Of a stretch of DNA of 23,350 bases, positions 7,421 through 15,289 are shown piece after piece (position 1 is the first letter of the stretch; each line of letters opens with the position of its first letter). Under the pieces are notes generated by a model, which saw nothing but the letters and a program-made list of their open reading frames with translations, did no database searches and had not been told where the DNA came from. The position numbers and the translations under genes are program-made. Source of the stretch: DASVWH01 sp036389715 (GTDB lineage: Bacteria; Acidobacteriota; Blastocatellia; Pyrinomonadales; Pyrinomonadaceae); assembly GCA_036389715.1 (NCBI GenBank), contig DASVWH010000203.1:1-23350 (forward strand). Reading direction: 5' to 3'.

Positions 7421-10192
7421 ATGAGCGGAAGCAAGATAATTGACCCGGTCTGCGGCATGGAGGTGGACCGGCAAAGCGTCGCCGCCGGGAGCAGTTTCGA
7501 CGGAGACGACTATTATTTCTGCTCGGCGACGTGCCGGGAGCAGTTCGATGCCGACCCCGCGCGCTTCACGGCCGGGCCGCCAGCAGAAGGACCGTCAGAA
7601 GTGATGCTTCCCCTTCCTGCGAGCCAGGGAGCCGCAAACACGTCCGAGCGGCGCGGCGACACTGTGACGGAGGGCGCGTGCGAGCGCGTTGACCTGCCGA
7701 TTACGGGCATGACCTGCGCGGCCTGTGCGCGGCGCATCGAACGCAAGCTTTCGAAGGTTCCCGGTGTCAACCGGGCGGGGGTTAATTTCGCCACCTCGCG
7801 CGCGACGGTCGAGTACGATGCGCGGGCGACGGACCTCCGTCAACTGATGCAGACGGTCAGGGAGGTCGGATACGGAACGGGAGAGACGGCGCGCGCCGAT
7901 TTCATCCTGGGCCATCAGGCGAGCCCGGCCGCATCGAGCGTCGAGCTGGAGCGGCGCTTGAACGGGCTGAGCGGCGTCGTCAAGGCGGGCTTCAATCCGG
8001 GCATGACGGAGTTTCACGTCGAGTACCTGCCGGGCGCGACCGATGGCCGGGCGATACGAAGGGCGATAGAAGGTTTCGGCTACGGCGTGCGCGAGGTGCT
8101 CGGAGCGGGCGATGAAGCGACGGCTGAAGATTCGGAAGAGGCTGCGCGCGCCGCCGAGGACAGCGAGTTACGGCGTAAGTTCCGGTTAGCGGCCGCGCTC
8201 TCCGTCCCGCTGCTCCTGATAGCCATGTCTCACGGGCGCATCCAGCTCTTCAACTTCCGGGGCGTCGAGTGGCTTCAACTGGCGCTGGCCACGCCGGTCG
8301 TCTTCTATTGCGGCCAGCAGTTCTATCGCGGGGCCTGGGCGGCGCTGCGTCATCTTGCAGCCGACATGAACACGCTGATTGCGGTCGGCACTGGCGCGGC
8401 CTACCTCTATTCGGCGGCGGCGACCATTGCTCCGGGGCTGTTTTCCGCGACACCGAATGATTCCCGTATGAGCGGCATCAACGGGATGAATGGCATGAAC
8501 GGCGCGGGCGGTGTGCCCGTCTATTTCGAGGCGGCGGGCGTCATCATCGCGTTGATCCTGCTCGGCAGGTTATTGGAGGCGCGCGCGAGGGGACGAATCG
8601 GCGAGGCGATTCGCAGGCTGATCGGCTTGCAGGCCAAGACCGCGCGCGTTATTCGAGACGGCGGCGAGGCGGACGTTCCGGTCCAGGAGGTGATGCCGGG
8701 CGAGCTAATCATGGTCAGACCGGGAGAGAGGATTCCCGTCGACGGGTTGATCGAGGAAGGCGCGTCGGCCGTAGACGAATCCATGCTGACGGGCGAGAGC
8801 CTGCCGGTGGAAAAGAGGCCGGGCGATGCGGTCTTCGGCGCGACCATCAACAAGACCGGCGCGTTCAAGTTTAAGGCCACGAAGGTCGGCAAGCAGACAG
8901 CGCTTCAGCAGATCGTCAAGCTGGTCAGGGAGGCGCAGGGCTCGAAGGCCCCGATTGCTCGCCTCGCAGATGTCATCAGCGGGATTTTCACGCCCGTCGT
9001 CATCGGCATCGCCATCGCAACGTTCGTCACGTGGTTCGCGCTCGCCCCTGCGGGCACGCGGTTCACAGCGGCTCTGGTCAATGCCGTCTCCGTGCTGATT
9101 ATCGCCTGTCCGTGCGCGCTCGGGCTGGCGACGCCGACGGCCATCATGGTCGGGACGGGCAGAGGCGCCGAGCATGGCATCCTGATTAAGGGCGGCGAGG
9201 CCCTGGAAATGGCTCACAGGCTGCAAACCATCGTGCTCGACAAGACTGGAACGCTGACGCGCGGGCGACCCGCCGTGACGGACATCATCGCGGGCAATCA
9301 AGCGGGCGACGGCTCGGAAGAACAGTTATTGAGACTCGCCGCCTCGGCCGAATACGGCAGCGAGCATCCGCTCGGCGAAGCGATTGTTCGTGCGGCCGAG
9401 GTGCGCGGGCTTGAACTGCCGCGTGCCTCCGACTTCAAGGCTCTGGCCGGGCACGGCATCGAAGCCGAGGTGGAGGGCCGTCAACTGCTGCTCGGCAATC
9501 TCAAGCTGATGCGCGAGCGCGAGGTCTCGATTGACGGTTACGCCGGGCGTGCGTCGGCGCTGGCGGCAGAGGGCAAGACGCCCATGTATGCGGCCATCGA
9601 CGGGCGCGTCGCGGGGCTGCTGGCGGTCGCGGACGAATTGAAGCCGGAATCGAAAGAGGCCGTGGCTGCGATGCAGAGAATGGGGCTGGAGGTCGTGATG
9701 ATGACGGGCGATAACCGTCCGACGGCCGAAGCGGTGGCGGCGGAGGTCGGCATCGGGCGCGTCCTGGCAGAGGTGCTGCCCGAAGGTAAGGCGCAGGAGG
9801 TCAGGCGGCTTCAGCAGGAGCAACGGTTCGTCGGGATGGTCGGCGACGGCATCAACGATGCTCCGGCGCTGGCCCAGGCGGATGTCGGCATCGCCATCGG
9901 GACGGGCACGGATGTCGCCATAGAGGCTGCCGACATCACGCTGCTCAAGGGCGACCTGCGAAAGGTCGTGACCGCGATTGCGCTCTCGCGCGCGACCATC
10001 CGCATCATCCGGCAGAATCTCTTCTGGGCCTTCATCTACAACATCATCGGCATTCCCGTCGCCGCCGGACTGCTCTATCCCTTCACCGGCTGGCAGCTCT
10101 CGCCCATTATTGCGAGCGCGGCGATGTCGCTGTCGAGCGTCTCGGTCGTCGCCAACAGCCTGCGCCTGCGCCGCTTTCGCCCGCCCGTTTAA
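7421..10192 (+). CDS. copA: Copper-translocating P1B-type ATPase with N-terminal YHS domain
   Basis: The 923-residue pump should export monovalent copper across the inner membrane. Domains in order: a YHS metal-binding domain (about 4-47, DPVCGMEV...YFCS), a linker, a heavy-metal-associated domain with GMTCAAC (about 90-155), and a second HMA-like domain (about 170-225) that lacks CxxC. The membrane core follows with the transport motif CPC at 563-565, phosphorylated D607 in DKTGT, the HP of EHPLG, TGDN and GDGINDAP. The C-terminal helices contain YNIIGIP and the MSLSS sequence of Cu(I) pumps. A short Met/Asn/Gly-rich loop (about 347-360) lies between early helices. An in-frame TTG at 7418 is adjacent, but the ATG at 7421 is the likelier start. 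No chaperone or regulator gene is beside it. Silver is another possible substrate. Confidence 0.94.
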   Translation: MSGSKIIDPVCGMEVDRQSVAAGSSFDGDDYYFCSATCREQFDADPARFTAGPPAEGPSEVMLPLPASQGAANTSERRGDTVTEGACERVDLPITGMTCAACARRIERKLSKVPGVNRAGVNFATSRATVEYDARATDLRQLMQTVREVGYGTGETARADFILGHQASPAASSVELERRLNGLSGVVKAGFNPGMTEFHVEYLPGATDGRAIRRAIEGFGYGVREVLGAGDEATAEDSEEAARAAEDSELRRKFRLAAALSVPLLLIAMSHGRIQLFNFRGVEWLQLALATPVVFYCGQQFYRGAWAALRHLAADMNTLIAVGTGAAYLYSAAATIAPGLFSATPNDSRMSGINGMNGMNGAGGVPVYFEAAGVIIALILLGRLLEARARGRIGEAIRRLIGLQAKTARVIRDGGEADVPVQEVMPGELIMVRPGERIPVDGLIEEGASAVDESMLTGESLPVEKRPGDAVFGATINKTGAFKFKATKVGKQTALQQIVKLVREAQGSKAPIARLADVISGIFTPVVIGIAIATFVTWFALAPAGTRFTAALVNAVSVLIIACPCALGLATPTAIMVGTGRGAEHGILIKGGEALEMAHRLQTIVLDKTGTLTRGRPAVTDIIAGNQAGDGSEEQLLRLAASAEYGSEHPLGEAIVRAAEVRGLELPRASDFKALAGHGIEAEVEGRQLLLGNLKLMREREVSIDGYAGRASALAAEGKTPMYAAIDGRVAGLLAVADELKPESKEAVAAMQRMGLEVVMMTGDNRPTAEAVAAEVGIGRVLAEVLPEGKAQEVRRLQQEQRFVGMVGDGINDAPALAQADVGIAIGTGTDVAIEAADITLLKGDLRKVVTAIALSRATIRIIRQNLFWAFIYNIIGIPVAAGLLYPFTGWQLSPIIASAAMSLSSVSVVANSLRLRRFRPPV

Positions 10193-10195
10193 AAG

Positions 10196-10242
10196 TCCCG
10201 CCTGCGCCAGCAAGCTGTTCAGAATGCTAAACTTAGGCGGGA
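10196..10242. terminator. Possible weak convergent-transcript hairpin
   Basis: TCCCGCCT (10196-10203) and AGGCGGGA (10235-10242) are a perfect 8-bp inverted repeat spanning the gap between the converging ATPase and histidine kinase genes. The loop is long (31 nt), there is no T tract, and the right arm enters the kinase coding end. It is offered only as a weak bidirectional terminator candidate. Confidence 0.2.
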
Positions 10243-11720
10243 AACTCGACGGTGAAAGTCGTGCCCATCCCGACGCCCTGGCTATCGGCGCTGACGCTTC
10301 CGCCATGCATCTCTACGAAGTGGCGGACGATGGAGAGCCCGAGTCCGAGCCCGCCATGCCTACGCGTGGAGGAGCCGTCGGCCTGGCGAAAGCGGTCGAA
10401 AATGAAGGGGAGGAATTGGGCGCTCACGCCCTGCCCCGTGTCGCAGACGCTAATCAGGATGCGTGAAGCGTTGGCCCGCAGGCCGACCGTCACGCGGCCG
10501 CCGCCGGGCGTGAACTTGACGGCGTTTGAGAGCAGGTTCCACATCACCTGCTGGAGCCGCGCCGGGTCGCACAGCAGAGGGCCGACGCTCTCATCTAAAA
10601 TCAAGTCGAGATTGATGCCTTTGGCTTCGGCCGTCGGGCGGACGCTCTCAACGGCGGCCTCGATGACGGCGACCGGATTGACGGGCTGTAGATCGAGCCT
10701 GAGCCGCCCCGTGATGATGCGCGAGACATCCAGGAGGTCTTCGATAATCTGGGCCTGCGAGCGCGCATTGCGCTCGATGGTCTCCAGCGCCCGGTCAACG
10801 GCCAACTGGTTGAACTTGCCGGTTCTGAGCATGGTTGACCAACCGAGGATGGCGCTCAGCGGCGTGCGCAGCTCGTGCGAGACGGTGGCCAGAAACTCAT
10901 CCTTCAGGCGGGTGGCCGACTCGGCTTCAGCCCTCGCTGCCTGCTCTCTCTGAAGTGCCGAGAGGAGCAGTTCTTCAACTTTCTTGCGCTCCGCAATCTC
11001 GGCTTCGAGTAACCTGGCTTTCTGTTGCAGCAGAGTGATTTCCCGCAGGCGTTCGTCCGAATCGTTGAGCGCCGTATAGCTCTCTGCGGGGATGACGCGC
11101 GAGTGTTTTGCGCACACGTCCACGAGCCTGTGTGTCGGCCCCTCACCGGCGAAACCGCTCATCGGATAAGCGCAGAAGAGCGCGAAGGAATGCTGCCGCT
11201 TAAGGTCGTTCCAGAGCTCTTCCAGGCATATCGCCCCGTCGTAATTGCCTTCCGTCCAGAGGAGCGCGACCATCTCGCCGTAGATGCGGACGCGCGGCCG
11301 CCCCTGTCCCGCCCGCGCGATCACGTCTCCGATGATTTCGGCGAAGAGACCGGGGTCAGGTATTTCGTCCGACATCAACTTCGAGAGGGTCTCGGCGGCA
11401 TCGAGTAAGACCAACTGGCCGCACTCAAGGGCGGCGTTGACATCCAGCCCGTTTTTCCGCAGCCGTCGCTCAAGCTCCGCGCGATGCTCCCCGGTCGCCA
11501 CGACTATTGCGGCCTCGCCCGCCTTGATGGCCGCACAGATATATTCGCCGAGCGAGTTCAGGAGAAAAGCATCCGCCTCGTAGAACTGGACGAAGTGCTC
11601 CGTCTCACCCATCACTGTCCAGTCCATGCGCGGCGCGAAGTGCCCCGGCGGGGTGTCCCCGCCCGTCTGCTCAAGAAAAGAGTTCTGTTGATTAAGTTCT
11701 GTTGACAAAGGAGTCTCCAT
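10233..11720 (-). CDS. MEDS-domain sensor histidine kinase
   Basis: The 495-residue protein has no visible membrane helix and is probably cytoplasmic. Residues about 38-205 match the MEDS sensory domain of DcmR and related proteins (HFVQFYEADAFLL..., YGEMVALLW, GNYDGAICLEELWNDL). A coiled coil (about 222-272) leads to a HisKA domain with the H box VSHELRTPLSAILGW, phospho-acceptor H282. The HATPase domain carries an N box (QVMWNLLSNAVKFTPGGG), G1 (CDTGQGVS), an F box (FDRFRQ) and G2 (HGGLGLGLSIV). All catalytic boxes are intact, so it should autophosphorylate. No receiver domain is attached. A single-domain receiver gene lies upstream on the same strand, 197 nt away, and is the obvious partner candidate. 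The signal is unknown; MEDS has been associated with small organic ligands. No strong ribosome site precedes the ATG. Confidence 0.92.
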   Translation of the reverse strand: METPLSTELNQQNSFLEQTGGDTPPGHFAPRMDWTVMGETEHFVQFYEADAFLLNSLGEYICAAIKAGEAAIVVATGEHRAELERRLRKNGLDVNAALECGQLVLLDAAETLSKLMSDEIPDPGLFAEIIGDVIARAGQGRPRVRIYGEMVALLWTEGNYDGAICLEELWNDLKRQHSFALFCAYPMSGFAGEGPTHRLVDVCAKHSRVIPAESYTALNDSDERLREITLLQQKARLLEAEIAERKKVEELLLSALQREQAARAEAESATRLKDEFLATVSHELRTPLSAILGWSTMLRTGKFNQLAVDRALETIERNARSQAQIIEDLLDVSRIITGRLRLDLQPVNPVAVIEAAVESVRPTAEAKGINLDLILDESVGPLLCDPARLQQVMWNLLSNAVKFTPGGGRVTVGLRANASRILISVCDTGQGVSAQFLPFIFDRFRQADGSSTRRHGGLGLGLSIVRHFVEMHGGSVSADSQGVGMGTTFTVEFPA

Positions 11721-11774
11721 GACCGGCTTCGCAAATTTCGGGTGGCAGGATGCCCGGCCCGCGGGATTACCAGG

Positions 11775-11794
11775 TAAGAGCGACTAAGAGCGAC
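11775..11794. repeat. Perfect 10-nt tandem repeat upstream of the histidine kinase gene
   Basis: TAAGAGCGAC occurs twice in immediate tandem (11775-11784 and 11785-11794), 55-74 nt upstream of the histidine kinase ATG, which reads on the minus strand. The exact helical-turn spacing fits a direct-repeat protein site. A GATAAT hexamer lies beside it at about 11805-11810 on the minus strand. No regulator is known. Confidence 0.45.
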
Positions 11795-11917
11795 GAAGTC
11801 TAACATTATCGGGCGCTGGATGTATATCGCTGGCGGGCCCTTCCGATGCCTGCCGAGCGCGGAAAGCTCTTGTCAGGACGGGGATTGCCGGAGTCAACGA
11901 TTTCGCGCCGTGCGTCT

Positions 11918-12313
11918 TCAGTCTGGCGTGTCGGACTGAGCGCCCGCGCCGTCGGTCCCGCCCGCGAGAATTTCGGACAGATGTTTGGTGAAGACTGAGC
12001 GCGGGATAACGCGGTCGAAGCCCGCCGCCTGTGCTTGCAGCCGGAGCGCGGTCTGGACGTGAGAGAAGAAACCGACGAGCGGCAGCGCGCGCAGTTCTGC
12101 ATCCGCTTTCAGGCGTTCGGCGAGGCCGAGCGGATCGCAGGTTCGAGAGTGGAGATCGGCGATGACGAGCGCGGGCCTCTGCTTTCGCGCCAGCTCGACG
12201 ACGGCGTCGGCGCTGCGCGCAAAGCGCACGTCGAGGCCCAGGTGTGCGGCCGTCGCGCGAATCTTCGACGCAAAGAAGATGTCGTCTACGGCTGCTATAA
12301 CATACCCGCCCAT
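11918..12313 (-). CDS. Single-domain receiver (response regulator-like) protein
   Basis: The start is placed at 12313 (MGGYVIAAVDD), giving 131 residues. AAAGGGAGA lies about 11 nt before it, and the longer open frame upstream has no such support. The fold is a CheY-like receiver: acidic pair D10/D11, probable phospho-acceptor D53 in VIADLHS, and switch serine S84 in GFFSHV. The usual beta5 lysine appears to be replaced by R105 (VIPRSVF), so phosphorylation chemistry may be altered. There is no output domain. A short acidic, disordered tail ends the protein. It precedes the MEDS histidine kinase on the same strand and is likely its phosphotransfer partner or a protein-interaction adaptor. It is divergent from the EEP-family gene, with 90 bp between them. 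Confidence 0.78.
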   Translation of the reverse strand: MGGYVIAAVDDIFFASKIRATAAHLGLDVRFARSADAVVELARKQRPALVIADLHSRTCDPLGLAERLKADAELRALPLVGFFSHVQTALRLQAQAAGFDRVIPRSVFTKHLSEILAGGTDGAGAQSDTPD

Positions 12314-12403
12314 TTGATTTCGCTCTCCCTTTATGACTGACCGGCAGTTAAAGCGGCCGAGGGCTTTGCAATGACGGCTCGAATCGCGTAAAGATAGAGC
12401 GCG

Positions 12404-13375
12404 ATGGCCACCAGTCAAAGAACCCCGGAGGGCTTTTTCGGCAGCGCGGCAGGCGAAGTCGAGATTGGCAGCTTCGCCCCGCCGGGAATCGCCCGGCCGG
12501 AACGCGGCTCGCTTGTCATCGCTTCCTACAACATACGCTACGGCGTCGGCTCTTTCCTGATAACGGGAAGCCTCTGCCGCCGCCTCGGGCTGACCATGCC
12601 GGGCCGTCGTCCGCGCCTGATCGAGCGCCACCTGCGCAGGGCAGCCGTGGCGTTATCAGACGGAGAGCGCCTGCCCGCCGTTGACATCATAGCATTGCAG
12701 GAGGCCGACAGGCGCACGGCCCGCGCCGGAGGACACCACGTCGCGCAGGAGCTGGCAGCGAAGCTGCGGATGCACTACGCGCACGCCGCCGCCGCAGCCA
12801 TCCCCGGGGACGAAGAGCCGCCGGCTAAACAGTGGTATCTCGATTTTGAAGAACACCTTACGGCTTCCGGCGGAGGGGCTACGGGGGTCGCCCTGCTGAG
12901 CTGCCTGCCCTTTCAAAAGGTCGCGCGGGTGGACCTGCCCGGGGGCGATTGCGCCTGGCGTCCGCGACTGGCCATCGCGGCCACCTTTCGCGCGGGCGGC
13001 CAGGACATACACCTCTTCAATTCACACATTGACCCGCACGCAGAGCTTCAGCAGCAGCTCGCACAGCACACAGCCGTCCTCGACTTCGCGGAGCAATTGA
13101 CCGGCCCGCGCATCCTGCTCGGCGATTTCAACACGCTCTCGAAGCGCTCCTGCCAGCAGGTGCGCGCGGCCCTGGAGGCGCGCGGCTACACGACGCCTTT
13201 TAGGACTGGAGAGGCGACCTGGCGTGCCGGGCTGATTCGCCTTCATACCGACTGGATATTCCTGCGCGGGCTCGAAGCGCGGCGATGGGGCGTGGCGCGC
13301 AGCCTGGGCGTCTCCGACCACTGGCCCGTCTGGGTCGAGATTGGACTAGACGACCGGCGGGCCGCCGGGCAGTGA
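12404..13375 (+). CDS. Endonuclease/exonuclease/phosphatase-family protein
   Basis: The 323-residue protein has the four-layer EEP (DNase I/exonuclease III/sphingomyelinase) fold. The conserved metal and catalytic motifs appear in order: ASYNIRYG (about 40-47), LQEAD with the metal-binding Glu (near 93), NSHIDPHAE with the catalytic His, GDFNTLS, and C-terminal SDHWPVW. All key residues are present, so an active Mg-dependent phosphodiesterase or phosphatase is expected. The substrate (nucleic acid, phospholipid or inositol phosphate) cannot be told. There is no signal peptide, so it is probably cytoplasmic. Its TGA stop overlaps by one base the ATG of the RNA methyltransferase gene, so the two are translationally coupled. 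The start has only a weak purine-rich site. TTGCAA (12366-12371) and TAAAGA (12389-12394) form a very weak promoter candidate. Confidence 0.85.
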   Translation: MATSQRTPEGFFGSAAGEVEIGSFAPPGIARPERGSLVIASYNIRYGVGSFLITGSLCRRLGLTMPGRRPRLIERHLRRAAVALSDGERLPAVDIIALQEADRRTARAGGHHVAQELAAKLRMHYAHAAAAAIPGDEEPPAKQWYLDFEEHLTASGGGATGVALLSCLPFQKVARVDLPGGDCAWRPRLAIAATFRAGGQDIHLFNSHIDPHAELQQQLAQHTAVLDFAEQLTGPRILLGDFNTLSKRSCQQVRAALEARGYTTPFRTGEATWRAGLIRLHTDWIFLRGLEARRWGVARSLGVSDHWPVWVEIGLDDRRAAGQ

Positions 13376-14199
13376 TGGGCGAAATGATGATTACGAGCCG
13401 CGACAATCAACTGGCGCGCCGCGCGCGGGCCGTCCGCGAGGGAAAGATACGCGAACAGATTTTCGTCGAGGGCGTGCGGCTGTGCGAAGAGGCGGTGCGC
13501 TCTGCTCTCTCTGTCGAGCAGGTAATCTGTACGGAGAAGCTCGCACGCGACGAGCGCGGCGCTCAACTGCTTCAATCCTTAAGCGACAGGCCAGCGCACC
13601 TCTCCTTCGTCACAGAAGAGGTCTTCGCTTCCCTTTCGGATACGAAGACGCCGCAGGGCATCTTGCTGCTCGCCGCCAGACCTTTTACCGGGCGGGAGGC
13701 GCTGGAGCGCGCCGCTGCCTCCGTCCCGCTCCTGATAGTCATGCACAGGCTCAACAACCCCTCCAACGCGGGCGCGATTCTGCGGACGGCCGAGGCGGCG
13801 GGCGTCACGGGTTGTGTCCTGACTGAAGGGACAACGGATATATTTTCTCCGAAGGCGCTGCGCGGGGCGATGGGTTCGAGCTTTCGCGTCCCGGTCTGGG
13901 CGGGCGCACGATGGGCGGAAGTCCTCGAATGGTGCGGGGAGCACGGCATCCGCACCGTCTGCGCAGACCCCGGCGCGCGGCTCTCGCACACGGAGCTTGA
14001 GTGGACCGCACCGCGCGCCCTCATCGTCGGAGCGGAGGCCGCCGGGCTTCGACCGGACGAAATCGCCGCCGCTGACGAGGCGCTGAGAATCCCCATGCGT
14101 GCCCCCGTCGAGAGCCTCAACGTCGCGGTCGCCACCGCCGTCGTCCTCTACGAAGCCGCGCGCCAGCGAGAGCTGTGGACGAAAGAGGTTAAGAATTGA
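13375..14199 (+). CDS. SpoU/TrmH-family RNA 2'-O-ribose methyltransferase
   Basis: The start at 13375 overlaps the previous stop (TGATG), giving 274 residues; the open frame continues further upstream but only inside the preceding gene. An N-terminal SpoU substrate-binding domain (about 1-95, beginning with MITSRDNQLARRARAVREGK) precedes a knotted SPOUT methyltransferase domain. The three family motifs are visible: NNPSNAGAILRTAEAAG (motif 1, with the catalytic Arg), LIVGAEAAGL (motif 2) and IPMRAPVESLNVAVA (motif 3). Motif 2 has Ala where Asn or Ser-Glu-Gly is common, a mild deviation. It uses S-adenosylmethionine to methylate a ribose in rRNA or tRNA; the target nucleotide is not predictable, though this architecture is typical of 23S rRNA enzymes. 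An AT-rich spacer follows and no terminator hairpin was seen. Confidence 0.9.
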   Translation: MGEMMITSRDNQLARRARAVREGKIREQIFVEGVRLCEEAVRSALSVEQVICTEKLARDERGAQLLQSLSDRPAHLSFVTEEVFASLSDTKTPQGILLLAARPFTGREALERAAASVPLLIVMHRLNNPSNAGAILRTAEAAGVTGCVLTEGTTDIFSPKALRGAMGSSFRVPVWAGARWAEVLEWCGEHGIRTVCADPGARLSHTELEWTAPRALIVGAEAAGLRPDEIAAADEALRIPMRAPVESLNVAVATAVVLYEAARQRELWTKEVKN

Positions 14200-14435
14200 T
14201 CGACGTAGTCATGTAACCTTTACTCATTCAGTCTTTTACTCCTTGACCCGGCTGTTCGATGAATCGATCACCACTTGAATCAATGATTACATTCTTTCAG
14301 CCTTCATCCTTGCACTTATTTCGGCTAGAATGGCTTAGCGTAAATTTTATTTCAATTTTCTCCCCCTTGAGGTCATAATTCGGCGTCCGAAAGGCGAAGA
14401 CTGCTGATGGCAGCGGCGGCACAGGCGCTGCCGCC
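14200..14435. other. AT-rich spacer upstream of the FHA/PBP/SEDS/kinase cluster
   Basis: This 236-bp gap is AT-rich for about 180 bp and contains the 11-mer TGAATCAATGA (14276-14286) shared with 1868-1878, plus related words (GATGAATCGATCA, TTCATCC). TAGAAT at 14326-14331 is a fair -10 hexamer with only a weak TTCATC (14303-14308) at -35. Near the gene start, GGCAGCG (14410-14416) pairs with CGCTGCC (14427-14433). An alternative GGCGGC/GCCGCC pairing overlaps it, so the first gene's start could be occluded. No protein-coding gene longer than 16 codons was seen. Confidence 0.5.
14303..14331 (+). promoter_or_regulatory. Weak promoter candidate for the cell wall/phosphosignalling cluster
   Basis: TAGAAT (14326-14331) matches TATAAT at 5/6. 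TTCATC (14303-14308) at 17 bp matches TTGACA only at 3/6. It is the best hexamer pair found before the six-gene block. TTGCAC at 14310-14315 is too close to act as its -35. Confidence 0.33.
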
Positions 14436-15281
14436 ATGCGGTCCAAACATCTTATGAAAAAAGAGCCAGAGCAAAAGCCGGAGCAGAAGCGCGAGGAAGC
14501 GCTGCCGGAGCGCCTGCTGCGGCGCGTATTTGAGGGGATGGGTGCGGCGGTTGACCGCGGCCTCGGGCGCGACACGCAATCAATGGGCGGGCTGACGACC
14601 ACGGCGCTCGTCCAGAGAATGAAGCGGCTGATTGACGAGCGGGCGCGCGACGACGACCAGGGGCCGCGCATCGCGCCGCATCTCCTGAAGCTCAAGGTCG
14701 AGTGGGGCACACATTCCGAAGCGCCGCCGGAAATCATCCAGGAGCTTGAGCACGAGCTGCTGGCGGCGGCCATCGACCATATCAACGACAATCGCTATCG
14801 CACGCTCGCTCCCGTCGCGATTGAGACGGAGATTGACATCTTCACGACGGGCGTTTCCGTCGACCCGACCTTCGGAGAGTTCGAGGAACAACTGCGGGAG
14901 CAGGACGAGGCGAAGCGGCGCGCGCAGGAATTGGGCTCGCCCCTGATTCCTAAATCCAGGGTGCAGGATGTGAAGATGGTCGCCCGCGTGACCCTGCCGG
15001 ACGGAACGCGCGAGATACCCCTGGTCCTGACGCCCGGCGGACGGCGCATCAGCATCGGGCGCGGCACGGACAATGATCTGTGCGTCAACCACGGCAGTAT
15101 CTCGAAGATACACGCCGCGCTGGTGATGAACCAGCAGGGCACGCTGCTCGTCGCCGATACGGGCTCGACCAACGGGACATTCATCAACGGGCGTCGAATC
15201 GGGTACGGCGAGGCCCGCCAGATCGAAGAAGGTGACGTTGTCGGCTTTGGCGACGTTGAGGTTCGTTTCCGCAGAACTTAG
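14436..15281 (+). CDS. FhaA-type protein: DUF3662-like N-terminus plus FHA domain
   Basis: The 281-residue cytoplasmic protein has a Lys/Glu-rich start, a DUF3662/FhaA_N-like region (about 28-145, with IAPHLLKLKVEWGTHSEAPP and a DIFTTGVSV strand) and a charged helix (about 148-167). A C-terminal FHA domain (about 183-281) follows. The FHA phosphothreonine-binding residues are intact: G208-R209, S223 and H226 in SKIH, and T245-N246-G247 in TGSTNGTFING. In mycobacteria FhaA binds phosphorylated partners of the PknB pathway, including the MviN lipid II flippase. Here it is the first gene of the cell wall cluster and lies 8 nt before the PBP gene. Neither the ATG at 14436 nor the in-frame ATG at 14454 has a good ribosome site. 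The latter overlaps the stop of a 16-codon upstream frame. The FHA call is firm; the FhaA-like N-terminus is likely. Confidence 0.88.
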   Translation: MRSKHLMKKEPEQKPEQKREEALPERLLRRVFEGMGAAVDRGLGRDTQSMGGLTTTALVQRMKRLIDERARDDDQGPRIAPHLLKLKVEWGTHSEAPPEIIQELEHELLAAAIDHINDNRYRTLAPVAIETEIDIFTTGVSVDPTFGEFEEQLREQDEAKRRAQELGSPLIPKSRVQDVKMVARVTLPDGTREIPLVLTPGGRRISIGRGTDNDLCVNHGSISKIHAALVMNQQGTLLVADTGSTNGTFINGRRIGYGEARQIEEGDVVGFGDVEVRFRRT

Positions 15282-15289
15282 TTCCTGAT

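Noticed and set aside
7212..7421. Plus-strand 69-codon frame between the DAHP synthase and ATPase genes
   Set aside because: It runs straight through the 11-bp-stem intrinsic terminator and has no motif or ribosome site.
6358..7458. Open frame of 366 codons opposite the DAHP synthase
   Set aside because: It crosses the intrinsic terminator and the start of the ATPase gene and encodes no recognisable motif; antisense shadow.
9326..10306. Open frame of 326 codons opposite the copper ATPase
   Set aside because: Low-complexity Arg/Asp/His composition, no domain, fully antisense to the conserved ATPase core.
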